NCBI GenBank assembly: GCA_030272585.1
Contig: BSYQ01000004.1
Span: 3,348,001 to 3,412,000 of the forward strand
Length of the DNA: 64,000 bases
DNA from: Bryopsis sp. KO-2023
Lineage: Eukaryota > Chlorophyta > Ulvophyceae > Bryopsidales > Bryopsidaceae
Direction: 5' to 3'
Part shown: one piece after another, positions 18,549-28,942 of the stretch
Layout of the letters: the number at the start of each line of letters is the position of its first letter
Position numbering within the stretch: position 1 is the first letter of the stretch
Position numbers and translations under genes: made by a program
The notes under the pieces: model-generated
The model's input: the letters and a program-made list of their open reading frames with translations, nothing else
Told to the model about the DNA's origin: nothing
The model's database searches: none

Positions 18549-20870
18549 CTAAATCAAATCCAGATTATCCCGCAGCATGGTCAGATCCCGTACCTTACTG
18601 TGTTCAATCAGTCGTCGGCGTTTATTGAGTTGATGGCCGTTGACACTGAACATCCGTTCCACCGAGGCACTGGAGGCAGGTACGCACAAATATTCTGCTG
18701 CCAGAACTGCAACATTCGGATACAGAGCCTGATTTATTCTCCACCATTCCAGACCTGAACCTGGAACGCTTGTCAAGGGGGTTGCCCTCATCCCACAGTA
18801 CCGGTGCCACTCATCCGTTACAGTACCGTACTGGTCAGCAGCAGGATCCACAGATGTGAGCCAATCATACTTGGGTCTCGCCCCTTTCTTGTTGGAGCCC
18901 TCGTCACTTCCACAACCCCCTGATCCACCCTCTTGCCCATGTCTTCCTTTGATATCTTGAACCAGTTTCTCACACTCCTTGAACACATCAGCAATCCACA
19001 AATCGCTCCGAGACCACTCTGATTTTAAATACTGGAACCCATCTGATCCCCACAGATACTGGGTGATAACAGGATCATCCAATCGCAATCGTGACGGATC
19101 CAGCTGTTGCATACAGCCCACGGCACGGAGCCAATTGGGATCGTCAAACTGTTCGTCCATACAGGATCTGATACTGATTCTGAACAAGTCTAGTTCCAGA
19201 TCATCAATGCGCATTTCATCGATGTGTTGACTGATCCTGGCCATGACCATCAGAACCAGCGAGCACGTCACAGTTTTTTCCGCCTCCATCCGTTTGGTTG
19301 CCTCCTTGTATGGCCTCAGAATCGAATGCAGCACCCTGAGCTGTTCCCATTGTTCTTCCGTCACCTGATACTGATCCGGTAATGTTTGTGACAATTCCTG
19401 CACGTCCTCCTTCAGGATCAGGAACCGATGGATCATGTACCACGTGCTGTTCCACCTGGTTTCAACAGGCAGGGTCAGTCTCAGAACCCGCTGCGATTTC
19501 CTGACCGGACCTGGACAGTCTTCTTCTTCTTCCACATCGTCTCCATCATCAGGACATGTGTCTTCATCAGATGAGTATATGGGGGGGGCATCCTCGTCCT
19601 CCTGAACCGGATTCTGATCCATACTTGCAGCCTGCCCCTGATTCTGACTGCCACCCGGGTTCTGACCCTGCCCCTGAGCTGTAGTGACACCCTCATTCTG
19701 ACCCTCACTGCTCACATTGTGGCTGGCTTCACTTCTCATCTCAGCTTCTGTTGCACGTGTGATCTCGAGAATATCCTGCTCAGCCTGCTCCCTGTCCAAC
19801 CGCGCCAACTGAATAGCCTTGAATGTTTCCCATTGTGTTGCGGAGCCCATGATATGCACACAGAGCCGGTGTACCGTACTGATCAGGTCATCCAACGGAG
19901 CAGATATGTTTTTGAGAGCTTTTCTGACCCCGAGGTTGATTCTGTGGGTTCCGCATCCGTGCCAGTCATACAGTTCCGCCCGCTCACACGCAGCTCCCAT
20001 CCTGGCCTCATGATCAGTTACTATACTGGCCCTGTACCCGGTAAGGTTATACTCAATCCGAATCTGATCCATTTTTTTCCTTATATCATCAGCGTCACAA
20101 TTCCCCTTCAGATCCCAGGTACCCAAACTGATCCGCTTCAGTTGAAACAGATCCTGATCAGTATCTCTGTGAATATACACGGCGCCCATGGCAAACCAGT
20201 GGTTGGGGCTCTGTGACCAGCCGTCTGCAACAAAACAGGGTCTGAATCTGGCCAAGTTTTCATCCCTGATCTGTTTCCTGAGGGCCTCGGCTGCCACCCC
20301 GACCTGGTGAGAGATTGTCTTTGCACTCAGAGGCGGTGCTGATGCATTCAGAGAGGTGCACATGGCCCTGAATTGCACATCCTCCACTGCTCTGAACGGT
20401 GCTCCGGTGCTGACCACGAACTTCATGACCTGATGCCGATATTTCTTGTACTCCCGGCTCTGGCTGCTCCATTTCGACACGAAAGGCAATGTTCTTTGAG
20501 TCCCAAACGATGCCATCCGGTGCCCCCCATTCTGAATCTGATTAAGCTGTTCCCGAAACCCCATCTGAACTGCAAACCGCATTTGTTCCCTCGTGCCCAG
20601 GCCATGCTTTCTGGCATGGCCCACCAATGGGGTCCGCCCACCCTTTTTAAACACCAACCGAGCTGAACAGATCCTACAGGTCACGATCGGTTTCTCCAGC
20701 TCATCAACAAAAACCTCCATTTTTCCCTCAGCATCATGTACAAAAAGGGCATCCACCCACTTGCTGCTCCGGACCGGGTTGGGCACACCTGTCTGTGCTG
20801 AACTGTGGGATGGAACATCAACTGCAGGGCAGCCACAAGTTGGCCAAAACACTGTCACTGTTTGTAGCAC
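18549..20870 (-). CDS. hAT-family transposase with BED zinc finger
   Basis: An intact 773-residue ORF without introns. Near residues 63-90 is a BED-type finger (CRICSARLVFKKGG...HARKH, C-x2-C...H-x3-H). The RNase H-like core shows CFVADGWSQSPNHW and IVTDHEARMGAA with likely catalytic Asp residues, followed by WHGCGTHRINLGVRKAL (CxxH) and TRWNSTWYMIHRF. An acidic stretch is inserted in the helical region. The C-terminal hAT dimerisation region is present (LAAEYLCVPASSASVERMFS, LNKRRRLIEHSKVR). In the family it binds subterminal repeats, cuts at the inverted ends and makes 8-bp duplications. The lack of stops suggests recent activity. Confidence 0.93.
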   Translation of the reverse strand: MLQTVTVFWPTCGCPAVDVPSHSSAQTGVPNPVRSSKWVDALFVHDAEGKMEVFVDELEKPIVTCRICSARLVFKKGGRTPLVGHARKHGLGTREQMRFAVQMGFREQLNQIQNGGHRMASFGTQRTLPFVSKWSSQSREYKKYRHQVMKFVVSTGAPFRAVEDVQFRAMCTSLNASAPPLSAKTISHQVGVAAEALRKQIRDENLARFRPCFVADGWSQSPNHWFAMGAVYIHRDTDQDLFQLKRISLGTWDLKGNCDADDIRKKMDQIRIEYNLTGYRASIVTDHEARMGAACERAELYDWHGCGTHRINLGVRKALKNISAPLDDLISTVHRLCVHIMGSATQWETFKAIQLARLDREQAEQDILEITRATEAEMRSEASHNVSSEGQNEGVTTAQGQGQNPGGSQNQGQAASMDQNPVQEDEDAPPIYSSDEDTCPDDGDDVEEEEDCPGPVRKSQRVLRLTLPVETRWNSTWYMIHRFLILKEDVQELSQTLPDQYQVTEEQWEQLRVLHSILRPYKEATKRMEAEKTVTCSLVLMVMARISQHIDEMRIDDLELDLFRISIRSCMDEQFDDPNWLRAVGCMQQLDPSRLRLDDPVITQYLWGSDGFQYLKSEWSRSDLWIADVFKECEKLVQDIKGRHGQEGGSGGCGSDEGSNKKGARPKYDWLTSVDPAADQYGTVTDEWHRYCGMRATPLTSVPGSGLEWWRINQALYPNVAVLAAEYLCVPASSASVERMFSVNGHQLNKRRRLIEHSKVRDLTMLRDNLDLI

Positions 20871-21811
20871 CTTTCAAATGAAAACTATTTTCACACTTTC
20901 TAGGGACAGGCCCAACCCCCTGCTCAGTGACGGTTTGTTGCTGCGCTCACCGGTGGCTGATAGTTGCCCTGCTCCAGTACGGCTTCCAGTTCCAATTCCA
21001 GCCGATGGCGTAGATCCTTCTGGTGCTCGGCGTGGGTTAACTGAATCTGAGCTCCGCCGCTGCTGGGTCTGTCGAGATAGTACTGGCCCCCTTACGTCTG
21101 CGTTCGGGGGGGGTATTGTACGGTGCAGAAATCGCGGTTGCTGTTTTTTACGGTTTCCACGCATCTTCACGGAAAAGCACGGAAAAAAGACGGTTTCAGG
21201 TTCTCATACACCGACGAACGATCCCGGGTGTGAACAACTGAACCAGATTTGATCGTGATCGATGATCGGATCGGCGCCGATCATGATCGGCGCCGATCCG
21301 ATTTTACCGGACAGAAACCGTTTAAGTCGGCAAACGCCGACCCCGACCCCGATCCGATCTGGTTTTGAAGCAGGAACTGGACAGTCGGCCGTTATTTATC
21401 GGAACAGTCGGGCCGACAAAGTATAGTCGGGCCGATCAGATCGGCCCATCGACTAAGTCGGAACGATTATGTCGGAGGTCGGCAATATCGGATCTGTCTG
21501 GGACCGACGTTTATCGGTTATCGGGAAAGTCGGACGCCGACATATCGGTGTCGGATCCATAGTATGCTGTGGGCACAACTCTGTGTGTGTTTTTTTGAAT
21601 GAATTTCCCCCAAAACCCCGAAAACTGCTCGAAAGAGCAAGTGAAAGAGTAAGAAGATCTTCCTTCTTTTTCTTCGCGGTGTTTGTGCGGGGCATGTGGC
21701 TGTGTGGGCGGGGGTTGTGGACTTCTGTGCGGGGTACATTGTGTGGATGGTGTTTGGGCTATTAAACCTTGTGGGTTTGGATGAACAGATGGGTTGCTTG
21801 GGATTCGGGGA

Positions 21812-22277
21812 CAGAGATAGGACTTTCCGGTTACGGTACCGTAAACCGTACCGTAACCCCACTCCGGTCACTTACGGTTACGGTAGTTACGGTCCGGACC
21901 GGAGTGGTTTTCGTGCTCGGAACCGGACCACCGTACCACTCCGTACTGCTCCGGTACCGGACCGTACCGACCGTAACCACCGTACCAACCGTAAACCGTA
22001 AATAGTAACCCCCGCAGGGTCCCGAGAACCCAAAGGAACCCAGGGGGATTCGAACCCACGACCTTACAGACTACAGCCTAACGCTTTAGCACTGAACCAC
22101 ACTACTTCACGATGATTTAGGGGCTACCGTAGCTATACCGTACCTGTTCCGTACCGTAAAAACAACATATTACTCCGGTTACGGTACGGAGTTACGGCCG
22201 TAATACGGAACCGTAACTCGACCGTAACCGGACCGGACCGTAGCCGGACCAGAATTTTGGCCCAAGTCCTATCTCTG
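21812..22277. mobile_element. non-autonomous hAT element, 466 bp, with 8-bp target duplication
   Basis: Perfect 14-bp inverted ends CAGAGATAGGACTT (21812-21825) and AAGTCCTATCTCTG (22264-22277). They are flanked by an identical 8-bp direct repeat TTCGGGGA (21804-21811 and 22278-22285), the duplication size of hAT elements. The inside has no ORF. It is full of TACGGT/ACCGTA and CCGG words in both orientations, fitting subterminal binding sites, and holds a tRNA-Tyr-like sequence. Its ends differ from the 6.7-kb element, so a different transposase is likely to mobilise it. Confidence 0.88.
22035..22107 (-). pseudogene. tRNA-Tyr-like sequence inside the small hAT element
   Basis: The minus strand has an A-box-like TGGTTCAGTGCTAAAGC, an anticodon-loop-like CTGTAGT (GTA would be Tyr), AGGTC as a variable loop, and a clear B box GGGTTCGAATCCC. 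The spacing fits a tRNA, but the acceptor stem and most of the anticodon stem do not pair. It is probably a tRNA pseudogene or the head of a SINE captured by the element, although its A and B boxes could still bind TFIIIC. Confidence 0.6.
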
Positions 22278-22465
22278 TTCGGGGACTGTGGGCACTTGTG
22301 TGTGTTTTTGTTTTAAGAAAATTCCCTCGTTTCACGGTCACCCCGCACAGGTCTCTGTGCGGCGTTGCTCTTCTGTGCGGTGTTTATAACCCCGCACAGA
22401 CATCTGTGCGGGGTCGTGAATTCCAGTCGCTGACGACTTTTTCGCGACCCCAGTTTTAAGGGGAT

Positions 22466-22507
22466 TGGAACGCCTGGGAGTCGAACCCAGGTACATCCGA
22501 CCGTTCC
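22466..22507 (-). other. armless tRNA-like hairpin: acceptor stem plus T arm only
   Basis: On the minus strand GGAACG pairs with CGTTCC, followed by A where a discriminator base would be. Between them is a T arm with a 6-bp stem and loop, CCTGGG-TTCGACT-CCCAGG. The D and anticodon arms are missing, and only about ten bases (GTCGGATGTA) join the two parts. This is the shape of a tRNA minihelix. It may be a deleted tRNA gene inside the repeat rather than a working RNA. Confidence 0.5.
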
Positions 22508-22612
22508 TGATACGTTTCTGTTCTGTTTCGGGTCTTAATTCGTCAGTTCGACGTTCTTCGATATTTGGCGGAGATTCGACCAACCCCGCACAGAGCGGGT
22601 TTTCCCATAGTG

Positions 22613-23042
22613 ACCATGGTGTCTTGGAATTTTCTCAGCCCCTACATGCAGATGAGGCTGGTGTTCAATTGGTGTTTGTTTTACAGAAATGTTCATACGG
22701 GTCTACCCAAATCTGTCCGCGACTCTTTGCTTTCACATATAGCCGCAAAATCTAACTTATGAAGAATAAAAAGGAAAGAACTTATCGACCCCACGCCGTG
22801 GGGCCCACGGTCGACAAGTAAGGTCCCACTTCTTCTTCAGATGCGGTTGGTGTGAACATGAGCAATTATATTACAACAGAGTAGCCGAGAACCTCCACAA
22901 ACTTTCCCCAAACACCATGTAGTGCCCCATCCCAGAAAGTCCAGGCATGCTTAAAAAAGGAGTGTTTGAACAAAATGATTTTCAGAATCAACAATGCAGT
23001 GGCCAGTAGCTACTGTGAAGTGAAGTGTCTATAGACACTTCC
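22613..23042. other. intergenic, nothing recognised
   Basis: 3' flank of mraY. Short ORFs only; none with family features. Confidence 0.5.
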
Positions 23043-24967
23043 TCAACCCATTCCAAACTGGATCGCCATAAGCGTCGTTGCTGCAGCCGCCAAGTAAAAG
23101 AGAGGCGTTATCTTTGTCTCGTGCCAGCCACACACCTCCAAGTGATGATGGAATGGGGACATTTTGAATAGGCGTACGCCTCGGCCCAATACCTTACGAG
23201 TCAGAGAATAGCATCCCACCTACACATGCAAACAAGAAAAACAAAATTTAATTGTACAATTAAATTTACAATTGTGTCATTGGACTAGTATCCACAAAAT
23301 CATGAGCTCAATTTGTTTAAGGACTGTCGACGGTCTACTGCAGAGTTTTGTCGAGGAAGAGTAGTCTTTTGTTTTGTGCAGAGCAGAGTTACTGCTAGAG
23401 GTTCTCGCAAACCTGAAGTATTACTGACATCGCCTCTAGCGCGAAAACCGACGTCACCATGGTCAGGGGGACGAAAGCATTCGCCACAACACCTACAATT
23501 CCAAGAAATGAACCCAAACCCAACGCGCCAGCGTTTCCCATAAAGAGCCTTGCAGGGTGGCGGTTGTGGAATAAGAAACCTGAGAAAATACACAAATCAG
23601 AAATCGTTCTGCGAAGAAGATAAAGCAAGCAAGCGTTCGGCAACCAGTCCCATACCTATGCAGCCCCCACACATGGCAGCGCACATCGTTGCCAAAGGCA
23701 GATTATGAGAAGAAAGAATGAGCGCCATTCCTGACAGCGAAATTGTGCAAGTTCCGGCTGCCAGCCCATCTAGACCGTCGGTCAGATTCACGCTGTTCGC
23801 CTCGGCGACGATTGTGAAAACGCTGAACGGCAGCATCAGAGCTCCCATGGCAATCGAAAAAAGGGGGGTTAGAACCAGCGAGGCGTGGAACAGTCCGTTC
23901 CCACCTCTGTAGAATGCCCAGCATAGGCAACTCGCGAAGAGGGTCTGCAGGACTATCTTGATAAGTGGCTTCAGCCCTTGGGCGACAAACACAAAAACCT
24001 TAGCATCAATTTTTTGCTGTCGTGAAGTTATCGTACTCATGTGGTGAGGGAACTCACCTCCCGAGTTCTTCCTCCTGACGATCATCAGGTCATCGATCAT
24101 ACCAATTAGGCCGTTTGCCAGTGTCCCAATGATAAGCATCAAGACTTCCCTCGACGACCCCGCTACCAACCATCCCCATAACAAGCTTATCGGAACGAAA
24201 AGGAGTCCTCCGATAGTTGCAGTTCCAGACTTCTGCTTGTGTGCCGCTGGAGTGTGTGGGCTTATTACCTGGGCAGTCATCCAGAAGCCGATTCATTGTA
24301 ACACAAGATCTAGATGGGTGAACGCTCGCGAGAATCGCAAAAGAACTGCGACACACCTGTATCCAGTCTAGTCGGCGGAGCCAGGGCAGCCCAAGCCACG
24401 TAGAAACAGAACACGAAAAAGCAGAAGCCCCAAACGCTAAGAGGAGCTGGCAGCTGAACTAGGAAGCACACATAGTATTAAGCAGCCGCCAACGTGCGAT
24501 ATGCAACAGACACAACTTCAACAAAAGGTGAGCATACCTTGGACCATTGTAGTGTTAACAATGACACAGATAAAACAGCAAGAAAGCACACTTTTCCAGG
24601 ACTCGACGCTTGTGATGGTGCTGCGGTTTCACTGAACTCCACCACCTTGAACCGTGAGTCGCCCGTCGGCTGCAACGAATCCACAAGACAAGCTTATTGA
24701 CCACAAACGATCCAGCGTCAACACGGGGGAAGATGAGCCGTCGCAATCCAGACAAAAGTATTGTCGTGCCGTGAGTCTTTGTGCAGCTCCTACCAGTTTC
24801 GCTCGCTGTGAACAACGTGCACGGAAAAGCCCATTTCTCTCAGGAAAGTGCTCCAACTGAGAAAGTAGGCCTGGCCGCCTCTGTAACCGAGACGGGGCGT
24901 CGAGCCTCAGCCGCCTGCAGAAGTGCGGCACATGCGAAACAGAGCCGCAAAGGAAGGAGATATCCAT
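23043..24967 (-). CDS. mraY: phospho-N-acetylmuramoyl-pentapeptide transferase (MraY), plastid type
   Basis: MraY moves phospho-MurNAc-pentapeptide from UDP to a polyprenyl phosphate, making lipid I for peptidoglycan. In algae and mosses it acts in the plastid. Exons: complement(join(23043..23219, 23413..23579, 23656..23976, 24058..24268, 24357..24458, 24538..24669, 24794..24967)), 427 residues. Family motifs follow in order: HKQKSGTATIGGLL, MIDDLMIVRRK, EANSVNLTDGLDGLAAG, FLFHNRHPARLFMGNAGALG, SVILQ, and RLFKMSPFHHHLEVCGWHETK. The first 58 residues are Arg/Ser/Leu rich (SRLQRRPGLLSQL) and fit a transit peptide. That first exon is inferred; an ATG at 24684 in the second exon is the alternative start. 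The usual MGD before T/SG is MGN here. The 81-base intron at 23977-24057 is also open in frame but interrupts the family alignment. Confidence 0.88.
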
Positions 24968-26462
24968 GTAGTCTCGTCGGTGCTTGTGATGATTTGCCTG
25001 TGTTGGGCCTTAAGGCATTGCATTGGCCGCCACACTTTTGCTTGGTTTCGGTCAATGCGAATCATGCTATCGACTTGAGTTCAAAAATGGCCATTGAACC
25101 CTACGGAGCAATCAATCAATGACATGCCACCCTAACCCACAACCCCCTGTCGCAAACTGAAACCATAACAATCACCCTCGAATTTGAAGCAGGTCTGAGT
25201 GTTGGCGCGTGGGGTGTGCGATGGCCGCACCAAGGAACAATAATCTTCAAGTATCAATAATAGTCACTGTTATGTATTGAAGGATGTGGAGAGACTCACA
25301 ATATTGATCTCCTGACAAGAATATCAAAATTGTGAATTCCTCACACAGATCGATCAGCTTGGACCTTTTAAACTGCTCATCAAAGATTCCAGCGATGCAA
25401 TTTTGTGACCGTTGAAGCGTCGCAGCGCGTGATTGAAACCAAAGTGAAATCAATCAATCAATGATTACATGTTGCCTGAGGAGCGGTTCACTGTATTGGG
25501 TTTTAATTGATGTAATTGATGTTTGTTTGTTTGTTTGTATTGGGTTTTAATGTAAATGTTGTTTGTTTGTTTGTTTGTATTGGGTTTTAGGTTGATTGAT
25601 TGAGGACATAACTACGGACTTGTGTAATTAGCTCCTATCGCAACCCAATACTAGACAATCACCTCATCAAAAAATAAGTAGGATCCATAAGCCCTTCTGC
25701 AAAAAAAAACAACCCAAAAAACACAACGAAAGACCCACCAAAGTGAAATATGCTGTTGTTATGGTAGGGGGATTGGTGGGTATGTGTGCTGTTGTGGTAT
25801 TGGGTATTGTTTGTTGGTATTGTGGGTATCTTGTTCAGTCAGGGTGATGAACTTCGGGGTGCCAAAAAAGATTTCAGGGGGGCGCTCAGAAAAACAAGAC
25901 AGGGCAAAGCACAATTTAGAGGGGTGAGCCAAAAAATCTTAGCCCCCCCAAGGCTCCTCTGGCTGCGCCTGGAAAGGCTTTTTGTGTTTTTGGCATCCAG
26001 TGTTTCTAACATATATGCTACCAGAGACACTGGATGAAAGCCCAACAAAAAGAAGATAACAGAAACAAAAAAAAGTCTGTTCACTTTTCTTTTGTTAAAG
26101 TCCATAGTTTCCCTGCTGGTGGTCCACCACTGATGCAGACCGAAAACAAGAATGCAATCAGAAAAAGGTTACAAGAAAGCAGGCAGTCAAAACTGAATTA
26201 AACGCCCTTCACATTATTTAGAATACAATCCTCTGCAAACACAGCAACCGACAGCAAATCTCCAAAACTCTTGTTGGTACTCCCACCCCAACCTGACAGA
26301 TTAAATGAAAAACCAAAAAAACCAAAAGTCCATCCTAAAACCCACATCCAGACACTGAGACTGGTCAGATTGACACTGACACCCATTCAACCCCTCTCAA
26401 AAAGTCAAAAACCCATCGATTGTTCATTTTTGAGCCCCCACCCCCTTTTTTTGGGGGGTTTC
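24968..26462. other. intergenic between mraY and serpin, simple repeats
   Basis: No gene supported. Contains TTGTTTGTTTGTTTG with GTATTGGGTTTTA twice (about 25520-25590), CAATCAATCAATGA words and homopolymers. Related TTTG words recur at 61555-61710. Confidence 0.5.
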
Positions 26463-28942
26463 TCATATGTCGGTGACCGTTCCTTGGAAAAGTATAGCAC
26501 CATCGTTCAAGTTCACAATATAATACAGAAATGGGTGATCCATGTGGAAATCTTCAGCAGGAGGGGGAAGGCTGGTCGCCACAGCCCCCGAAGTACCGGC
26601 TGCTGCCTCTGTTCCCTGTTATGTATCAAATATTGCAAAATAAAATAAACAAAAATACCAACACCAATAAAGGCCAAGTTCTGAACAACAATGGTGTGGT
26701 AAGCATTCACATTTCCAGAAACCGAAAAACCCGTCTACAATCGATAAGTTGCCCAGAAAACTTAAAATTCCTTAAAAAACTGTGAAAAAGAAAGGGCACC
26801 TGTTCATCCACTTTGATTTTGGCCTTGTGGATCGCATGCGAAACGAACAATGGCTCCCCTGAGTCTGCGATCCCACTCAAATCGGCATTCGAGAAAACCC
26901 CCTCCAATCCAAGATCCACCAAAATGGAATCCAAGTCATCGATGAACATCTCAAACGCCCATTTAGGCATCATAACATTGAACTCCTGTTCAACAGAACA
27001 GCACAGCCATACAGAAACAAAGCGACCAGCTAAATCAGCTACCACACATACCAAAAAGCGTCTGCGAAAAGATTCCCTGAAAACACTGACGAAATACATG
27101 CATCGGTTTATGTCAAGAAAAGACTCTGGGGTGTTTTGAAAGGGGTTGAAAATCGGCATTTTGAGGAACATTGCGGAGCCAGCATGCAGATTGAAGAGAG
27201 GTGTTCATACCAGATTGTTCACAAAGTCATCCAGGAAAAATGAGGGCGAGAGTTCCACTCCCCTCTCCACGGCTCCCCACCCGTCGTCTGCTCTCGGTAA
27301 AATCACAAACATAGCATGCTGCCCGTCGTCGTACGGAAACTGAAGCATCTGATTTGAAACACAGAAAACAAGAATCCGTCATGTTTTCGACTTTCCCATC
27401 AAAATTTCATCCGACAATACAAACAAACTTGGGCAAGCAACTATATATACAACATATAGTGAAATGAAAAAAAGTTGCATGTAGGACAATCCAAATCCAA
27501 ATCCTGCACTGAATCTGAATCTCTACTATTGCATGATCAAAAACAGCCAACAGCGGCGGTTCCTGATCGAAAGACACCCACCCCTAATTCCATTATCACC
27601 AACACAAATACAATCGAAAGCAAAAACACTGGCAAAAATCCAGAATCTGTGCTGTTGCACCTGGGCAGACAACGAAGGCAGCTCCTTGCTCTTGTATCGC
27701 CGAAACGAATCATACATCATGAAATCGACGATCTTGGATCCAGCCGCCCCCCGGAACTCGCCCTGTTGTGTCAAAGAGGTGGGGAACGGCTCAGCCCAAG
27801 ATCCTTGAAAGTAAATCGCATTCACCAAAGCCAAGCGAGTTGCTGCAGAGAAGAATCCTTCAGGAATGAGGTCCCCCAGAGATCCGCTGGTCATTTGATC
27901 GACCCATGCGTTGACTTCCTGGGTTGCTTGTGGACTGGAGAAATCGATCTGAGCGATGCTGTTGGGACCGATGGCATCTACATAGTCTGCCATAGGGTCG
28001 ATGGCAGGGGAGACATACACTCGGTTCGCCAGAGCAGCAGCACCAACGCTGTTCGCCTTTTGGAGAAGTTCATTGGCAACTGCACCATTCTTTATGGCAT
28101 ACAAAAACAAAGCATCAGAGTCTCCTGTTTTGGGGGGTGGAGAGGGGGATGGAGCTTCTTACTGAAAAAAGCACTTCTTTTTTGACGGTTTTGGATTAGC
28201 TTGAAAAAGAAAACATCGTGTAAATGAACGGAGGAACAGATAAAATTGTCAATTGAAGCAAAGTTTGACCCCAGTGGCGTGTTTTCCTGGGAAAGAAATG
28301 ACAAAAATCACGTGGGAAATTTACGAAAGAGCGCACATCCATCGAATAATATAATACCGCACGCTCGATGAATCCAAAACGATCTCCCCACATGGAAAAA
28401 GATTTACTCCCGCATTTCACTACTGTTGCCCCAAATCGCGATTGCCGATCAAGTGCATTAGCAAAAAACGAGACCTTGAATCCGAACACCCTGTCCAGCT
28501 CCTCCTTCGTCTCCCCCTCCGCACCCGCATACAACAGAGAAAAACATGCCGCGATGCTCAGAGGCGAAAACACCACGTTCGAATCCCCATTCGTCTGGCG
28601 CAGCCGCGCCATGATCGCCGCCGCCAGTTGGTTCACCGATTGACCTAACGACGTCCCGGTAGAGGAGGGGGACGACGCCGGTACGGGTGCCCCGACCACC
28701 GCTGTTTCGCCTCCCCTTGCCAGTGTTGGTACTTCTACGTTCCTCGGAGTGTCGCCATCGTCTGTGCTGATCAGTGCTTCTGTTGGCGACGCCTCGCCGC
28801 CGTCAACAATGATCGCATCAGACGCAGCGGGGACTTGAACAAAGTCACCCGCAGAATCCACGTCGGGCCTCAAACCACCAAACCAGTCGTCTTGTGCCAA
28901 GCATGTGAGGGCAAGAAAGATCACGACTACAGTGCGAATCAT
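26463..28942 (-). CDS. secreted serpin, inhibitory type
   Basis: Exons complement(join(26463..26615, 26800..26985, 27211..27348, 27661..28089, 28475..28942)), 457 residues, all introns in phase 0. A signal peptide (MIRTVVVIFLALTCLAQ) is followed by about 90 residues rich in Asp, Ala and Pro, then the serpin fold: NVVFSPLSIAACFSLLYAGA, LANRVYVSP, ALVNAIYFQGSWAEPF, YDDGQHAMFVILPR, EFNVMMPKWAFE, SHAIHKAKIKVDEQ. The reactive-loop hinge is GTEAAAGTSGAV, with small residues at the P12-P9 positions, as in inhibitors that insert the loop. The chain ends HPFLYYIVNLNDGAILFQG. Counting from the hinge puts P1-P1' near Ser-Leu, which would suit an elastase- or chymotrypsin-like target, but this is inference. 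The helix C/D region is shorter than usual, so a small exon between 28090 and 28474 may be missed. Confidence 0.88.

Larger units (their letters stand above)
14885..21560. mobile_element. two-gene hAT-like DNA transposon, about 6.7 kb, ends approximate
   Basis: An intact hAT transposase gene (18549-20870, minus) and a second gene (15585-17599, plus) point towards each other. They are bracketed by blocks packed with TCGG/CCGA words, 14890-15290 on the left and 21240-21560 on the right. Both blocks share a direct similarity of about 50 bp around CCGATCCGATCTGGTTT (left near 15120, right near 21350). Such subterminal repeats are typical binding sites of hAT transposases. Imperfect inverted ends are suggested by CATACTAGGGATAC (from about 14882) against CATACTATGGATCC read inward from about 21565. 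No 8-bp target duplication was found, so the exact ends are not certain. Confidence 0.6.
21568..22610. repeat. GTGCGGGG-family repeat (copy 2), interrupted by a small hAT element
   Basis: GTGCGGGG/CCCCGCAC words occur at 21690-21745, 22340-22415 and 22580-22595. The right end, CCCCGCACAGAGCGGGTTTTCCCATAGTG, is the reverse complement of the left edge of copy 1 near 6235. The words CTGTGGGCAC...TGTGTGTGTTTTT occur on both sides of the inserted element (about 21568 and 22287), so the host repeat may itself contain a duplication. Confidence 0.55.

Noticed and set aside
14882-21568. Exact ends and target duplication of the 6.7-kb hAT-like element
   Set aside because: CATACTA-type ends are imperfect, and the flanking 8-mers (GTCTCCGT and CTGTGGGC) do not match, so no precise boundary is claimed.
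21812-22277. Intact tRNA-Tyr gene
   Set aside because: The A and B boxes and a GTA-containing loop are present, but the acceptor and anticodon stems do not pair.
24478-24684. ATG at 24684 as the mraY start
   Set aside because: Possible, but a TTGCAG acceptor directly follows that ATG and an upstream exon (24794-24967) with transit-peptide character joins in phase. Kept as the alternative start.
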